Shown: positions 1 to 11,262, counted from the stretch's first letter. The stretch is DNA of 64,000 bases from Ascarosepion bandense (GCA_037127315.1 JBBBDQ010000230.1:983501-1047500), one strand, 5' to 3'. Translations and numbers: made by a program. The notes: a model not told the origin generated them from the letters alone.

Positions 1-23
1 TCATTGCTAGAGAGAAACTTTGT

Positions 24-210
24 CGTTATGGTTATGGTGCTTTGGATATCGCCTCAAAACGAGAAATCGGAGAGCCGAGTTCAAATTTCAGTTGAATCCG
101 CTGCATTCACATACTCGTAAATACACTTGAAAAAGGTATAAGTTCGTCTCTTCTCTCTCCAGCTATGGATTAAAGAGCAGGTGAGATTGGGTTCTATTGG
201 GTAGGCAATT
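24..210 (+). mobile_element. SINE-A copy, 3' truncated
   Basis: tRNA-derived SINE. A polymerase III A-box-like stretch lies near 33-45 and a decayed B box (gagttcaaatttc) near 78-90, followed by the SINE-A body (gcattcacatactcg, ccagctatgg, gattgggttctat). The copy stops before the cagtcagtcatg segment. Recognised by alignment by eye to the fuller copies at 9.8, 34.4 and 42.5 kb. Confidence 0.75.
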
Positions 211-685
211 ATATATAACTATATAATTTATTTCTTTAAACGATATTTCTGATGGATGCTAATGATAAAATTCGAATAGATGCTCCGTTTTTATTACAAA
301 ACTGTATATTTATTAACGTCTATTAGCCTGAATATTCCAGAGATCTTGTTAGAAAAAACATGCGCCCTCCGGCAGGACTCGATTCTGCGCCTCGTGTAGG
401 AAAATGCTATTAAACCTGACGTGTCTTAGACCGATCGGCAACGTAAGACTTCCTGGTAAACTAAAGCCCGAGTGTATTTTTAAACACACATTTCTCACAA
501 ATGTGTAATATAGAGATCTGCGCTATTTCATGTTCTAACGTAAACATAACTATTATTAGAAGTGAACTAAATCCAACATATTTTTAATTTATTCCTTGAA
601 ACATTCGTTTAATAGATGCAAATAAATTAACAAATAGTCTTTTTTTTTATTACTGAACATTATATTTAGTTACTTTACATCTAAT

Positions 686-690
<5 letters not shown>

Positions 691-727
<37 letters not shown>
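691..727. repeat. (TA)n microsatellite
   Basis: Uninterrupted TA dinucleotides for about 37 bases. Confidence 0.95.
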
Positions 728-729
<2 letters not shown>

Positions 730-907
730 AGGAAAAGAAACGGATATCGATATGTGAAGTCATTAATTCGCGTGAAACAAAGTCAACTTTAGACTCGAAA
801 CACGAATAACATTATGGACACTTATTATATCATATAAAAAGCAAGTATGTTAATAATAACAGCAACAATGAATCTACATTTTAAACAAAACCTTCACGGC
901 TTCACGC

Positions 908-911
<4 letters not shown>

Positions 912-961
<50 letters not shown>
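912..961. repeat. (TA)n microsatellite
   Basis: Pure TA tract of about 50 bases; translates as an artefactual Tyr-Ile repeat. Confidence 0.95.
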
Positions 962-963
<2 letters not shown>

Positions 964-1063
964 CCACCTATTAAAACAGGTTATATTATATTAAATCAAA
1001 AGCTAAGACAGTTTCCAGAAAATTTTGTTTTGACTGTGAAGTACTAAACAAAATAGTAGATCT

Positions 1064-1138
1064 CATGTTAATTGTTTAATATGACACCATGAAATTGTTT
1101 AATATGATCCCATGTTAATTGTTTAATATGACACCATG
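1064..1138. repeat. Three-copy short tandem repeat, about 24 bp
   Basis: The unit catg-ttaattgtttaatatgacac occurs three times (starts 1064, 1088, 1111), with small changes in the middle copy. Confidence 0.8.
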
Positions 1139-1192
1139 GATAACTTTTCATCATCATTAAGTAAAGCTGAATTCTCTCCAATTAGGCTTTTT

Positions 1193-1988
1193 GGCGGACA
1201 TGAAGGAGACTACCACCATCTTTAAATTTGTTGTTTTTCATTTTTCTTTACTTTTTTCGATGCAGTCTTATCGATTAAACCCTAAACGCTCCGATTGACA
1301 AAAAACATTGAGAAAAATTTCAATATTTAAACAATATTAATGGGTGCTCAGTTTTTCATACAACGTAATATTAAATCCATCCTCCATTTTGAAACCACTC
1401 GCCGGTACGACATTACCACCATCTGTAAATTTGTTGATTATCACATTTTTTGACTTTCTTCATTGCAAACTTATCGATTAAAACCTACACTTTCCGATTG
1501 AGAAAAGACATTTGTAAAAATTTCAACATAAAAACAATTTTAGGGTGGGAGTGCCTCAGTTTTTCATACAACTTTATATAGTAAATCGATCCAGTGCAAT
1601 TAACTTTTTTTGCTTGCGCGTATTCAACAAATGAATCCTCTGCGAAAATTTTGAATAAATCCATTCTTGGAGTTTTCGAGGAAGATGCTATCGTAAGAAC
1701 TGAAGAAAACTTGAAAAAAACAAAAACAAGAGCAACATCTTGTCCCAAAAAGAAAAACAAAACAAAGCGACCCCAACGTGAGTGGTTCTAAAATGGAGGA
1801 TCGATTTACTATAACGTTGTATGAGAGACTGAGCCCTCCTTGAAATTGTTTAAATATTGAAATTCTTCCCAACTTTTTTGGATGATCGGAAACTTTATGT
1901 AATAATCGATAAGACTGCGCTGAAAAAAAGCAAAAAAAATTGAAAAACGACAAATTTAAATGTGACGGTTGTCTCCTTCATGTCCGCC
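1193..1988. mobile_element. Foldback-type DNA element with about 205-bp inverted arms
   Basis: The left arm (1193-1398) and the reverse complement of the right arm (1783-1988) share the terminus ggcggacatgaaggagac and align along their whole length: ttaaatttgt, cagtcttatcgatta, aatttcaatatttaaacaat, catacaacgt, tcctccatttt. A second, diverged direct copy of the left arm lies at about 1403-1590, giving a double left arm. The core (about 1590-1783) has no convincing protein. The flanks ggcttttt and agcttttc could be a mutated 8-bp target duplication. Long arms and such a duplication would fit a Mutator-like or foldback element; this is inference. Confidence 0.7.
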
Positions 1989-2329
1989 AGCTTTTCAAGT
2001 TAAATGTCTATCGAAATATAGTCGTACTCCAGACCACAAGTAGAACTCATCAAAATTAACCATCAAGAAATATGGTTATAAAAATGTCTGGCTGTATATA
2101 TCGCGCCATAAACTAGCTAAGACCACCCGTTGTGCTCTATCTTTACAAGAATCAGGTCAGACTTAAGATGAAGTCCTCGACGTCGTCGACGTTCCTATCC
2201 TAAAATTTAATTTCTTTCTTCTTAATTGTTTCCTTCCATGGTGTTGGCATTAGTGACTAAATAAATCAATTCTTTCCTGAAAGAGTTGATGGCATTGATT
2301 GAATGGTAATATTATTGCAGGACTAGGTT

Positions 2330-2860
2330 GGTATTTTTATATTTTCACCCAAAACAAAGAAGGATTGACACTGGTGTGCAGGAGTTACAGTGAGCAAAAA
2401 GAAAGTGCAAGAGATGTCGAAGAAAGAGTAAAACATGGATGGGAATCAAGAAGATAGGAAATGGCAATTGACGTTGCATTTAAACTTTTGGAGATTGTAG
2501 GTAAAAGGAAAGCAAGATAACGGAAGGGATTTCCACAAACGGGACGTGCGAGAAAAGAAACTAATAGAGTAGAAGAGAGTGATACATTTAACTATTTCGA
2601 CGGTAAAAGGGTCGAACGTTGATGCTAATCTAGTAGCACGTGTAAATATATCTGATCAGTTAATCAGTGATGAAATTTCGGCAGAACAGTTGCTATAGAA
2701 ATACTTGCAGAAAAAGTGGAGGGAAGCCACATCATATTGGTAAGAAAGTGACTACTACGGCAGGATACTTTATATTACAGATCCTAATTTTGATCTAAAA
2801 AGGACTTTCTCTCTTGTAGTTTGATTGTTCTTCATTTTACCTTCTGGTGATTTCAAAGTG
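2330..2860 (-). mobile_element. LINE-J fragment (3' part), decayed
   Basis: On the minus strand this matches the C-terminal coding end and 3' UTR of LINE-J. Landmarks: ttgacgttgcatttaaac, ttccacaaacgggacgtgcg, gaaaagaaac, and the 3'-end signature near 2340 (ttcacccaaaacaaag against ttcaccccgagcaagg elsewhere). Many stops; clearly dead. Confidence 0.65.
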
Positions 2861-3564
2861 ATTTGGTTCCAATGGTGATAGAACACTGTCTATTGTTTCG
2901 GGGTTTTGTTTCTAACGATCCAGGATAAATTCCGGAGGATTTCAATCTTGTTTTAAGTAGTTCTTTGTATCTTTGAATAGGGGTAACCTCGTGGTCATCT
3001 TTATTAAGCGAGCTCACCGTATGTCTTTACGTGAAAACCTTGACTCTCTCATTCCCGCTAAATGTCCTAGTCCTCGAAGAGAGTGTTTTTCTTATGAACG
3101 ATTCAGTTCTTTGACTGTGGCATGTTTTTGAGATGTTTTCTTTGAGTTTTCTTGTTTGATCTTCAAAATTGAATTAAATTATTGCTGGCGAAAGCGTTCG
3201 AATATTTGGATGTAGAATCCAGGTGTGGCGACATCTGAAAAAAAATGGCGTATAGTTTCCATGTACAAACAGGGACAGCTCAATACCTACTTCTAAGCTA
3301 CGGCAGAGTTCAAAAACTTTTACGCGGATTTGTGGGTAATTAATATTCTTCTACCTTAAAGCATCTTTGCAGACAAAATGCTTTCGTTATTTTATCATGT
3401 CCTCATGGAAAATATTCTGGCCAACTAACAAAATTACCATTTCAAACCTTCACAGCTAATACTCACCATGCTATGTAGACAGGTTCGGATCACCCTCTTT
3501 CCCTGCGTATTTGATTAGTAAAAAAGAAGTTTCATTCGGAAACATTATTCCCAATAACCTCTAG

Positions 3565-3712
3565 GGCACCTCGACGTGGTGTAACGGTTAGTAAGCTTGT
3601 CTTACTAGTACAGTTTACAACTGAGTAGTGAGTTATATTCTAACTGGTTACCCCATACTTTCGGTCTTGTGCCACATCTAAGCGACGCTTAGAAATTTAG
3701 ATTCCAGATAGG
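3565..3712 (+). mobile_element. tRNA-like short repeat (third SINE type?)
   Basis: An A-box-like start (gtggtgtaacggttagta, 3574-3592) precedes about 60 bp shared with 22690-22785 (ccccatactttc, ttgccacatcttaag, gcgcttagaa). Two copies and a tRNA-like start suggest another SINE family; the boundaries are uncertain. Confidence 0.4.
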
Positions 3713-3740
3713 ATGATTTCCCGATCACTATACTCTTAAC

Positions 3741-4045
3741 ATACACAATTGTGCAGTGGATACTGTTTCGGAAAGAATCGGAGACCCGACTTCAAATCCA
3801 AGTTCAATTCTTTACATTCATTTATGCGCGAATACCCTTGGAAAATATATTAATCCGTCGCTTCTCCCTCCAGATACGGGTTAAATAGTAAAACAGATTT
3901 GGTTATATAGCTTGTGTTGGCAACGAGTCTAACACAGAAAGTAATGGCAACCTACTAACAAAAAGGATTCTGCCCAAACATTCATGTTCCGTTCAAGACA
4001 TGATCACCGAATCGTGTATCACGTATGGCATTTAACACACTGATA
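3741..4045 (+). mobile_element. SINE-A copy, near full length
   Basis: Contains head (ttgtgcagtggatac), decayed B box (gacttcaaatccaag), body (cgcgaatacccttgg, ccctccagatacgggtt) and tail (catgatcaccgaatcgtg, cacgtatggcatttaac). Numerous substitutions indicate an old copy. Confidence 0.85.
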
Positions 4046-4226
4046 CTCTAAATATTTTCATGTCTAGCGCCGACCGATTTCTATTCCACATATCTTCATT
4101 AGCTGTACTCCATACCTCCTCGTTTTGCTTCAGTAACTTAACCTTATCAAGTGACCATCGAAATTGAGTGGCTACTAAACCTTGTATTTGGTGAAAAATA
4201 GTAAAAATTATTTCGACTTAGTCTGA

Positions 4227-4252
4227 CATATATATATATATATATATATATA
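4227..4252. repeat. (TA)n microsatellite
   Basis: TA tract at the left edge of the hammerhead-bearing element. Confidence 0.9.
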
Positions 4253-4614
4253 TTATTAAGTAATTCATCGAGCTTTATATTCAACCTCAACAGAATGTAG
4301 AAAGCACTGGACGGCCGTTTCGTCCTATATTTAGGGCTCTTCAGCAGTGCGCATCCACTGCCAGGAAACGAAAGCCAGACAGGTTGGTTATTAAGCTGAT
4401 GTCATACCAACTGTACCACGGACCCAGGCGAAGAAGAGCTAACGAATTAAACTCGATGACACGCCGCTCGTTAACAAATTCCGTTGTGGAACACATCCGA
4501 GCTCATTCGCCCGTAGTGCCTCCTAGAGCCACGACTTCTCCAACCAAGTTACTTGGTTGAAGCACAGAGATATGATTGAAGTAGTAGGAGGATGCGTTAC
4601 CTTTTCGTCACCAG

Positions 4615-4616
<2 letters not shown>
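4253..4616 (-). mobile_element. Penelope-like pLTR or retrozyme remnant
   Basis: A 360-bp non-coding stretch enclosed by two (TA)n tracts, with a hammerhead ribozyme motif at 4304-4350 on the minus strand. No long frame is present. Hammerheads of this minimal type are known from Penelope-like retroelements and from small non-autonomous retrozymes in metazoans; which of the two this is cannot be decided from one copy. An inverted pair, caaccaagttacttggttg, lies at 4541-4559. Confidence 0.5.
4304..4350 (-). ncRNA. Type I hammerhead ribozyme motif
   Basis: Read on the minus strand from 4350: stem I strand GCACTG (4350-4345), core CTGAAGA (4344-4338), stem II GCCCT...AGGAC (4337-4322; four pairs plus a C/A mismatch), core GAA (4321-4319), self-complementary ACGGCCGT (4318-4311) as stem III, cleavage triplet GTC ending at 4310, then CAGTGC (4309-4304), which pairs perfectly with the first strand. 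Every conserved core base is present. Stem III has no loop, as in known retroelement hammerheads thought to work as dimers. Self-cleavage itself is inferred, not shown. Confidence 0.8.

Positions 4617-4657
<41 letters not shown>
4617..4657. repeat. (TA)n microsatellite
   Basis: TA tract at the right edge of the hammerhead-bearing element. Confidence 0.9.
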
Positions 4658-4659
<2 letters not shown>

Positions 4660-5007
4660 CAAGTCACTCAGAGTCCAGTTATATTCCTTGATGTTTCTAG
4701 AAAATCATGATAAAAATTTGGTTCGAGCTTATTCTCGCTGAATTGTTACCAAGTTTATATTTCGTCATTTTGATTGAGAAGAATATAGTTGAAATTGATT
4801 CAAGTTTTAATTTTCGCCTTCGACAAAGAGGGTATACAACATATATGCATGCACTTGACTCACCCTATGAAATACCAAAGGTGGTTTGGCACGAGTTCAA
4901 ACATTTGTTCGAACAAAATACAATGACCGTTCCTATAAGCGTCGCTTCGTAAATCCAGCTACATTGGACATTCATTATTGCTTATTATTGTGATCTTTAC
5001 TTTTATT

Positions 5008-5062
5008 TAATCATTTCACCCCAAGCAAATCGGGACTAGGAAACAGAGGGTTGCTGTGAGCT
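5008..5062 (-). mobile_element. LINE-J 3'-end scrap
   Basis: Only the 3' terminus is recognisable (atttcaccccaagcaaatc, then gggttgctgtgag), as in the other minus-strand copies. Confidence 0.45.
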
Positions 5063-5261
5063 ATATAAATTTCCTATAGAAATTTTATATAGAACTATGG
5101 AAATTTCCGAGTGTCAGATATTTTGAAACCATTCATAGAACTTTGGATATGTATTTATAATATGCATCGCCGAATCTTCGTTTTCTTTGTTCGAGACGAT
5201 CCATTGTCTGCTTCCGTAAGAGTTGATACATAGCTTCTTTTCTCTTTCTGTTTCAGTTTCG

Positions 5262-5795
5262 TAATCATTTTAACCCAAACAAGTTGTAACCGCTACTAGT
5301 GTGCAGAGGTTTACAGTGAGAGAAAAGAAAATAGACTTATGGGGTTTATTGTAAAAAGGATAAAAGATTAATAAGTTTCAAGAAGATATAAGATAGCAAT
5401 ATTACTTTGCCTTAAATGTTTTTGAAATTTTAGCTATCAGGGAAATAAGTGAAAGGAAAGGTGTTCCACAGGCGGGAAGTGCGATGAAAGAAACATTTGG
5501 ACTAGAAGTGGCTGTTACATTTAACTGGGGTGGGACCTAAATGCCAAAGAAGTCGCTCGCTTAAATTCATGTAAAATTGTGAAACTGTTTGTAGATAAGT
5601 CAGAGAAAAGTCACGTCCTGCGGGTTAGAAAATGACTGAAGTCTAGATGCCAAATCAAGATCGATTACATTACAGATCTTTCTTTGGACTTTGTCGAGAA
5701 TCTTGCGATGTTTATCAAAAGAACCCGACCTGATATAGCGACAGTATACAATGCAAGGACGAATTGTAAATTTATTAATATAGATGTACTCACCT
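5262..5795 (-). mobile_element. LINE-J fragment (3' part), decayed
   Basis: Minus-strand match to the LINE-J C-terminus and 3' UTR: ttccacaggcgggaagtgcg, tggggtgggacct, gatcgattacattacagatc and gaacccgacctgatatagc correspond in order to the same landmarks in the 17.8 and 37 kb copies. Frameshifts and deletions throughout. Confidence 0.75.
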
Positions 5796-6049
5796 TTTTA
5801 ACCATTATGTAGTGATTCAATCTTCCTATTTTCCTAAACTATGATGGCCGACTTTACGCATTCGGCCTATTTCTTAGTGTACGTATTTAAAAAAACAAAT
5901 AAAAACGAACAAAATAATCTCAATCTTGGAAATTATTCATATCACAAATTTTAATCATATTTTTAAAACATCTTCTGATTGGAAATTCTCTTGTTTCATT
6001 GTAACTTACGGATAGTTCTGGACATCCGTATTCTATTCCTTGCCGACCA

Positions 6050-6096
6050 TTTTATTTTATTTTATTTTATTTTATTTTATTTTATTTTATTTTATT
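6050..6096. repeat. (TTTTA)n microsatellite
   Basis: About nine TTTTA pentamers. Confidence 0.95.
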
Positions 6097-6730
6097 GGTT
6101 TTCCTTTGCCTTGTCTTTATTTTTATCGTCTGACATTTTTTTATGAATATTAATGGGACTAGTACGATTAATGTTACTTGGCTGATTATTTTTATTTCAG
6201 ATATACTCGTCAAATCCGAGAATAAGCTTAGTGGATTTATATATTGTGCGTCTTATCGTACTTGACATTTTATTATCAAGGCCGGAAATTGTAATAAAAT
6301 AAAATATGCAATTAGTAGATTTAAATGCTGAGAACGCTGTCGACATTAATGGTATCTGGAGAGAAGCAGTCTAGTCATTTATTTATTTTAACAATATGGT
6401 CATCAACTTATTGTGTGATGAGTTCATATGTTACAATATATACTGCATTCACAAAATAAATATCCACGTAATTATCGAAAGATTATCGCCGATTAGAATT
6501 AGAATATTCACCGATCATTATGAACAGAATATTCCTTCAGGTGGCTACATGTCTTTATCACCTGTACCGGTTTAAAGTCAACCCAGACCTGAAAGGAAAA
6601 CCCGTACATACGATCGATCTCTAAATATGATAAAACATGGTTGATTTCCTATACCGCACCTGTAAGTACCTGACTCCTTCTGCTATCCTCTAACTTGACA
6701 AGAGCCAGTTCAAACCAAAGATGGAGCAAG

Positions 6731-7287
6731 TGTTGTGGAATTGCCCCTTTGTACATAATAATGGACTCAACTGAGTCTTTATATAATCCTGCCTATAGAG
6801 AGTTGTGAAGAGTTTAGTTGAGTTGTGGAGAGTCACTAGACTGACGACTCTACGACACTGTCAGCTCTCTGCTTCCGAGCAGAGAGCAATAACTCAGTCG
6901 TGGTTCCGCCGAAGGGTAGAGGCACGACTGGGTACAAATAGACAGACATTTTTTGGCCGGGTGATATGGCCCGGAAATCCCAGTTAAACTGACCATGTGT
7001 CACATGTTGCCCTTACTGGGAGGGACAACTAAATATAGAGTTTGGTTGCGTTGTAAGTTGGTGTAGAATCAGCTGGAGTTGGTTGGATCTACAATCAGTT
7101 ACCCGGACATACTATGAGATATCAAGACTGTATATATTTATTTCTACATTGACTAACCCAATTTCCTAAATTGACTAACCCGCGTTTCACTTTGTATATT
7201 TCGTTCAATATGACTGACATTTTCTATTTCCGTATCTGTTTTTGTTATTTATTATTTTGTGTGGTTTCTCACTCGGAATCCACAACA
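6731..7287 (-). mobile_element. Solo LTR, 557 bp
   Basis: Begins tgttgtgg and ends ccacaaca (TG...CA). The minus strand matches the copies at 53757-54642 and 54811-55214: gaatccacaaca end, gactcaactgagtc, agagagcaataactc. The flanks gcaag (6726-6730) and gtaag (7288-7292) look like a 5-bp target duplication with one change. No gag/pol beside it, so it is a solo LTR or a fragment. Confidence 0.65.
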
Positions 7288-7292
7288 GTAAG

Positions 7293-8325
7293 GTTGCCCT
7301 ATATGGGCAGGAGCTGCCCTGTCTTTGACTTCAAGTCCCAATAACGACGCAATGTGTCGCCGCGTCTTTGGGGGTGACATATTATTTTTCAGCCTACAGC
7401 TTCTTTCCAACTCATGAAACGTCACAAGTCACTCACTGATCTTTCTCTATTTTCATGTAAAGTTCTCAGACGAACAAGGATATTTTCATACACCAGTTCT
7501 AAAGTTCAAGGCAATGTCCCACCATACCTCATTCTCATTGTATTCCATTTGTGAGTTGTAAGTTCCACTCGAGCAGATTATTCCCTCACACAGCTGCTTC
7601 GTGGTACCGACTACCAATAAAGCGCTTACCGGATCACTACAATATCAACCTGTTTAGTTTTACGATTAATTGTTATTTTTCTCATATATCCGCAGAAATT
7701 CCAGTCTCTTACTCTGTAATGCGCTATCTCGAGTGGCACTCTGGCCTTCTTTAAGGTTAACATCATTGTGAAGAAAGCAAGCTTGGCGTTGATTCTTATT
7801 CTGAGTTCAATCTTAAAAGCTAATGCTATGATACAAAGTATGTAGCCATCGTAAAATATGAAAGGAGCGTAGGACGTTTCGATATCTTTCTAGCAAAGGT
7901 CGCGATGGATTAGGCTATTTCTTCTTCAGGAATCACGTACACGTGAAGACAGCAAAACAATATCTGTTACATCTATTTTCGTTGGTGTGTGGGGGTGGGG
8001 TTGAATAGAAACCAATATCTGTTCTGTCCAGCTTGTTCAGATTACAACACCGACTTTAATATGCGTCGTGTTTGCTATTTCATACTTTGTAAATTTAATA
8101 AAGGCTGTTACATGACACAGACTGGCCAATGTATTTATGATATTCCACCTAATATCGTGAATGTGGATAATAGTAAAATGTAGTTTAGTATATTAGTCTG
8201 TGGCTTAGTTTGGGACTAACTTTCATATAATTTTTAAATGAATTCCATGGACAATATTGAGATATTTTTTACACAGATTTATTGAAATACATATAAGCCT
8301 TAATCATAAAGGTTTGAAATACCAG
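7293..8325. other. Unassigned intergenic stretch
   Basis: No recognisable gene, SINE or LINE. Short open frames (for example 7989-8183) resemble nothing I know and have no supporting context. Confidence 0.4.
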
Positions 8326-8342
8326 TTCCTGTATCTCGACGC

Positions 8343-8470
8343 TGTCATCGAGAGACCATGTACATGAGCTTCAAATGATAAGTCTCTGGTTCTTATATAT
8401 AGAGGCGCATCTGTTAAGCTGTACAGCCTAACACAGGAATGATAGTCTCGTTTTGAACTATGCCTGTAAA
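8343..8470. repeat. Dispersed repeat R1 (copy 1)
   Basis: About 130 bp shared in direct orientation with 15992-16118: caaatgataagtctctg, aagctgtacag, caacacagg and atagtctcgtttt occur in the same order. Family unknown. Confidence 0.6.
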
Positions 8471-8631
8471 CAAATAAGCAAAACCTTTTCCTAGCCCGTG
8501 GCAGAATAACCCTCTCACGTAAACTGACGAATTTATCATAGACTAACACATCCCGGCAAGTGGTCCAGGCTTGCTGGAAAATGGGCGATTTTATCGAGTC
8601 TCCATTTCTAAAGTTGGTTTCGGACATGAAT

Positions 8632-9014
8632 TTGTATGATATACTAGATTAGCAACTAGGTCCCACTCTTTTACAGTGAAACAGATAAAATGTAACCGTA
8701 ATTTCTACTCTAACAGCTTCTTTTCTTGCACTTCCCGCTTGTAAAATTCCCTTCCATATACTTGCTTCCCCGACAATCTCCAGGAATTAAAATGAAATGT
8801 CAATATAGACCTCTTATCACACTAACTCGCATCCATTCTCTCAAACACTCTTCCCATCTACTCAAACTTCATCCTCAGTATCCTCATCCGTCTATCACCC
8901 GCCTTCCGACATTCCCTATAACTAACCAAACTTTCTCATCACTTTCACATATGTAACCCCCTGCGCAATAGTGGCAGTGGAATGCCTTGCTTGGGATGAA
9001 ATGATTTAAAACAA
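8632..9014 (+). mobile_element. LINE-J 3' end
   Basis: Plus-strand C-terminal coding remnant (actagattagcaactaggtc, acagataaaatgtaaccg, cacttcccgcttg) followed by the LINE-J 3' UTR and end (gccttgcttgggatgaaatg). No intact reading frame. Confidence 0.85.
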
Positions 9015-9029
9015 AATGAAGTTCACGCA

Positions 9030-9112
9030 CCAGTTTCCGTATGATCACCGAAGTTAAGCCATGTTGAGTACCGAGATGGGTGACCGCTTGGGAATACCAG
9101 GTGCTGAATCCT
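9030..9112 (+). repeat. 5S-rRNA-like module
   Basis: Resembles the 3' two-thirds of 5S rRNA, including the internal control region: gatcaccgaagttaagcc (A box), then gagatgggtgaccgcttggg and aataccaggtgctg (C box). The 5' third is unrecognisable, so this is a 5S-derived pseudogene or the head of a 5S-type SINE, not a functional gene. Confidence 0.75.
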
Positions 9113-9783
9113 TGGATGTGTGACTTTGTAATGGTTTAAAGACGCGGAAATGTTTATGAGAGAGTCAAGTTTAATTACCGTTAAGTTTGTTTCATACATT
9201 TACATATAAATACACTTTGGAAACATAAGGATCTACATCCCCCCTCCAAGCTATGGCTTAGTTAATCAAACATGTATCACTAAGTCAATATCATCACAAT
9301 AACCAGTTTTTACAATCTGAAAAAACGTTTTCTGGATTTAAATAACCTTTAAAATGCTAATAAGCATACACATTAATGGTATTTTGTTCCACTAACTTTC
9401 ACCATCTTTGATGCTACATCCTAATTTCGTCCGTCCAGATCATGGTATCTTTCAGCAGAATAAACTGCTTTGAATCGAATTTACAAACTTATAGAGATTT
9501 GAGGAGTTTCAATGAAATGTTTTGAAGAAAAAAATACAGTCTATTGTTTTTAGTGTAATCTTAACACTAGTAAACACTGGATTGATTCAAACATCAAAGT
9601 GTTTTCAAATGTTTTACGATATTCATATGAGATATGTGGAGTATCTCTGCGATGTCCCGCGTCATGGCTCCTGGACTAATTCTCATCGACATTTTCATTT
9701 GATCACCAGCAACATCTATAGGTACATCGGAACGTTTGAATTTTTCCAGGTCATTTTTCTACTTTTGAACCTAATGAGCTATG

Positions 9784-10083
9784 GTCAGTCAGTTAAGTGC
9801 CATACGTGATACACGCTTGGGCGATCATGTCTCGAAAGAAACATGACTGACTGGGCATAAGATTATCCCGCAGTAGGTTGCCATTGCTTTCTGCGGTAGA
9901 CTGGTTGCCGACCAAGGCTATAGAACCCAATCTGTCCTGCTATTTAACCCATAACTGGAATTAAGAGACTGATTAATACCTTTCCCAAGGGGTATTTGCG
10001 CGTAAGTGAATACAATGGATTCAACTGGAATTCGAACTCGGCTCCCCGGTTTCTCGTTCCGAGCCAATATCCACTATGGTACT
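9784..10083 (-). mobile_element. SINE-A, full length
   Basis: Minus-strand copy from tail (cagtcagttaagtgccatac) through body to the B-box region (ggaattcgaactcggctcc) and the head at about 10083. One of the clearest copies. Confidence 0.9.
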
Positions 10084-10310
10084 ATTTTCATAAATTAAGC
10101 TTATCTTTTTTTGCTGTTTGTAGATAGATTTCTTTTCCTTTCCTGAAATGAAATAGTATCAAATGACAAATTTCTTAAATTCCCGATTACGAATCTTAGT
10201 GAGAGACGCAACGAACTGTCAGTTTATAGAATATGTATAAATGACATAGATTTCAGTCACGCACGAAAGGATGTGCATTGTGAGATAAATGATATCGTCT
10301 CGGAATGAGA

Positions 10311-10397
10311 AATCGAAAAGCCGGATCGAATTCGTTTCATTCATTTATTTTGTGTATAAATGAATGAAACGAATTCGACCCGGCTTTTCGACTTTTA
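10311..10397. repeat. Hairpin built from two SINE-A head pieces
   Basis: Left arm aatcgaaaagccgg-atcgaattcg (10311-10347) faces its reverse complement (about 10356-10395) across an 8-bp spacer. The arms resemble the SINE-A B-box region (cgagttcgaattcc), so this may be an inverted duplication of a SINE head. Confidence 0.6.
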
Positions 10398-10425
10398 GAA
10401 AAATATTTTTAGAAAAAGTTATTAA

Positions 10426-10647
10426 CCCTCTAGGGCCATTCGTATCATATTTGATATAGTATTTCCCTATAAGGAAACATTTGGTATTTCCCTATTAGGA
10501 AACATTTGGTATTCATTGACTGAGCAGTCAGTACTGCTTTCATCTGAAATTTATAAAATATTTCTCTTAAAAAATTTCTCAGGAAAATATTTCTTTCAAG
10601 GCTTGTTTTCATACTGTATCAAATATGATACGAATGGCCCTAGAGGG
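10426..10647. mobile_element. piggyBac-like MITE, copy 1 (222 bp)
   Basis: Flanked by TTAA (10422-10425, 10648-10651), with terminal inverted repeats ccctctagggccattcg and a further shared atcatatttgata segment. TTAA target and CCC...GGG ends are diagnostic of the piggyBac superfamily; no transposase is encoded. A repeated tatttccctat-aggaaacat motif lies inside. Confidence 0.85.
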
Positions 10648-10750
10648 TTAATAATATAATATGATTAAGTCTTCTACTTGTCATAAAGTGGGGGATCAGT
10701 TCTATATTGTTATAAAGTAATAAACAGATCCCCCACTAATTACTCCTTAA

Positions 10751-10972
10751 CCCTCTAGGGCCATTCGTATCATATTTGATACAGTATTTCCCTATAAGGA
10801 AACATTTGGTATTTCCCTATAAGGAAACATTTGGTATTCATTGACTGAGCAGTCCGTACTGCTTTCATCTGAAATTTATAAAATATTTCTCTTAAAAAAT
10901 TTCTCAGGAAAATATTTCTTTCAAGGCTTGTTTTCATACTGTATCAAATATGATACGAATGGCCCTAGAGGG
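10751..10972. mobile_element. piggyBac-like MITE, copy 2 (222 bp)
   Basis: Same length, ends and TTAA flanks (10747-10750, 10973-10976) as copy 1, with a few point differences. Confidence 0.85.
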
Positions 10973-11092
10973 TTAATAATATAATATGATTAAGTCTTCT
11001 ACTTGTCATAAAGTGGGGGATCAGTTCTATATTGTTATGAAGTAATAAACAGATCCCCCACTAATATGATACGAATGGCCCTAAAGGGTTAA

Positions 11093-11262
11093 TCCATCTT
11101 TTATCCCTCCAACTGGACAGATTGGGTTCTATAGACGTGGTTGGAAACCAGTCTATCGCAGAACTTAATGGCAACCTACTACGGGAAAAACTTCCCCCCC
11201 CCAGTCGGTCATGTTTCAAAAGAGTCATAACCGCCTAACAGTATGGCACTTAACTGACTGAT
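11093..11262 (+). mobile_element. SINE-A 3' half
   Basis: Starts in the body (ccctccaactgg, gacagattgggttctat) and runs to the tail (tatggcacttaactgactg). It begins immediately after the TTAA of the MITE array. Confidence 0.8.

Larger units (their letters stand above)
10422..11092. repeat. Tandem duplication carrying piggyBac-like MITEs
   Basis: A unit of about 325 bp (MITE plus flank with gtgggggatc...gatcccccac arms) is present twice, followed by a third partial MITE end at 11065-11088 and a final TTAA at 11089-11092. The two units differ at only a handful of bases, so the duplication is recent. Confidence 0.85.

Noticed and set aside
9030..9112. Functional 5S rRNA gene
   Set aside because: The 5' third is missing or unrecognisable, and several conserved bases differ.
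10085..10310. Host gene promoter or exon
   Set aside because: No coding frame, splice-site pair or core-promoter pattern could be supported here or elsewhere in the window.
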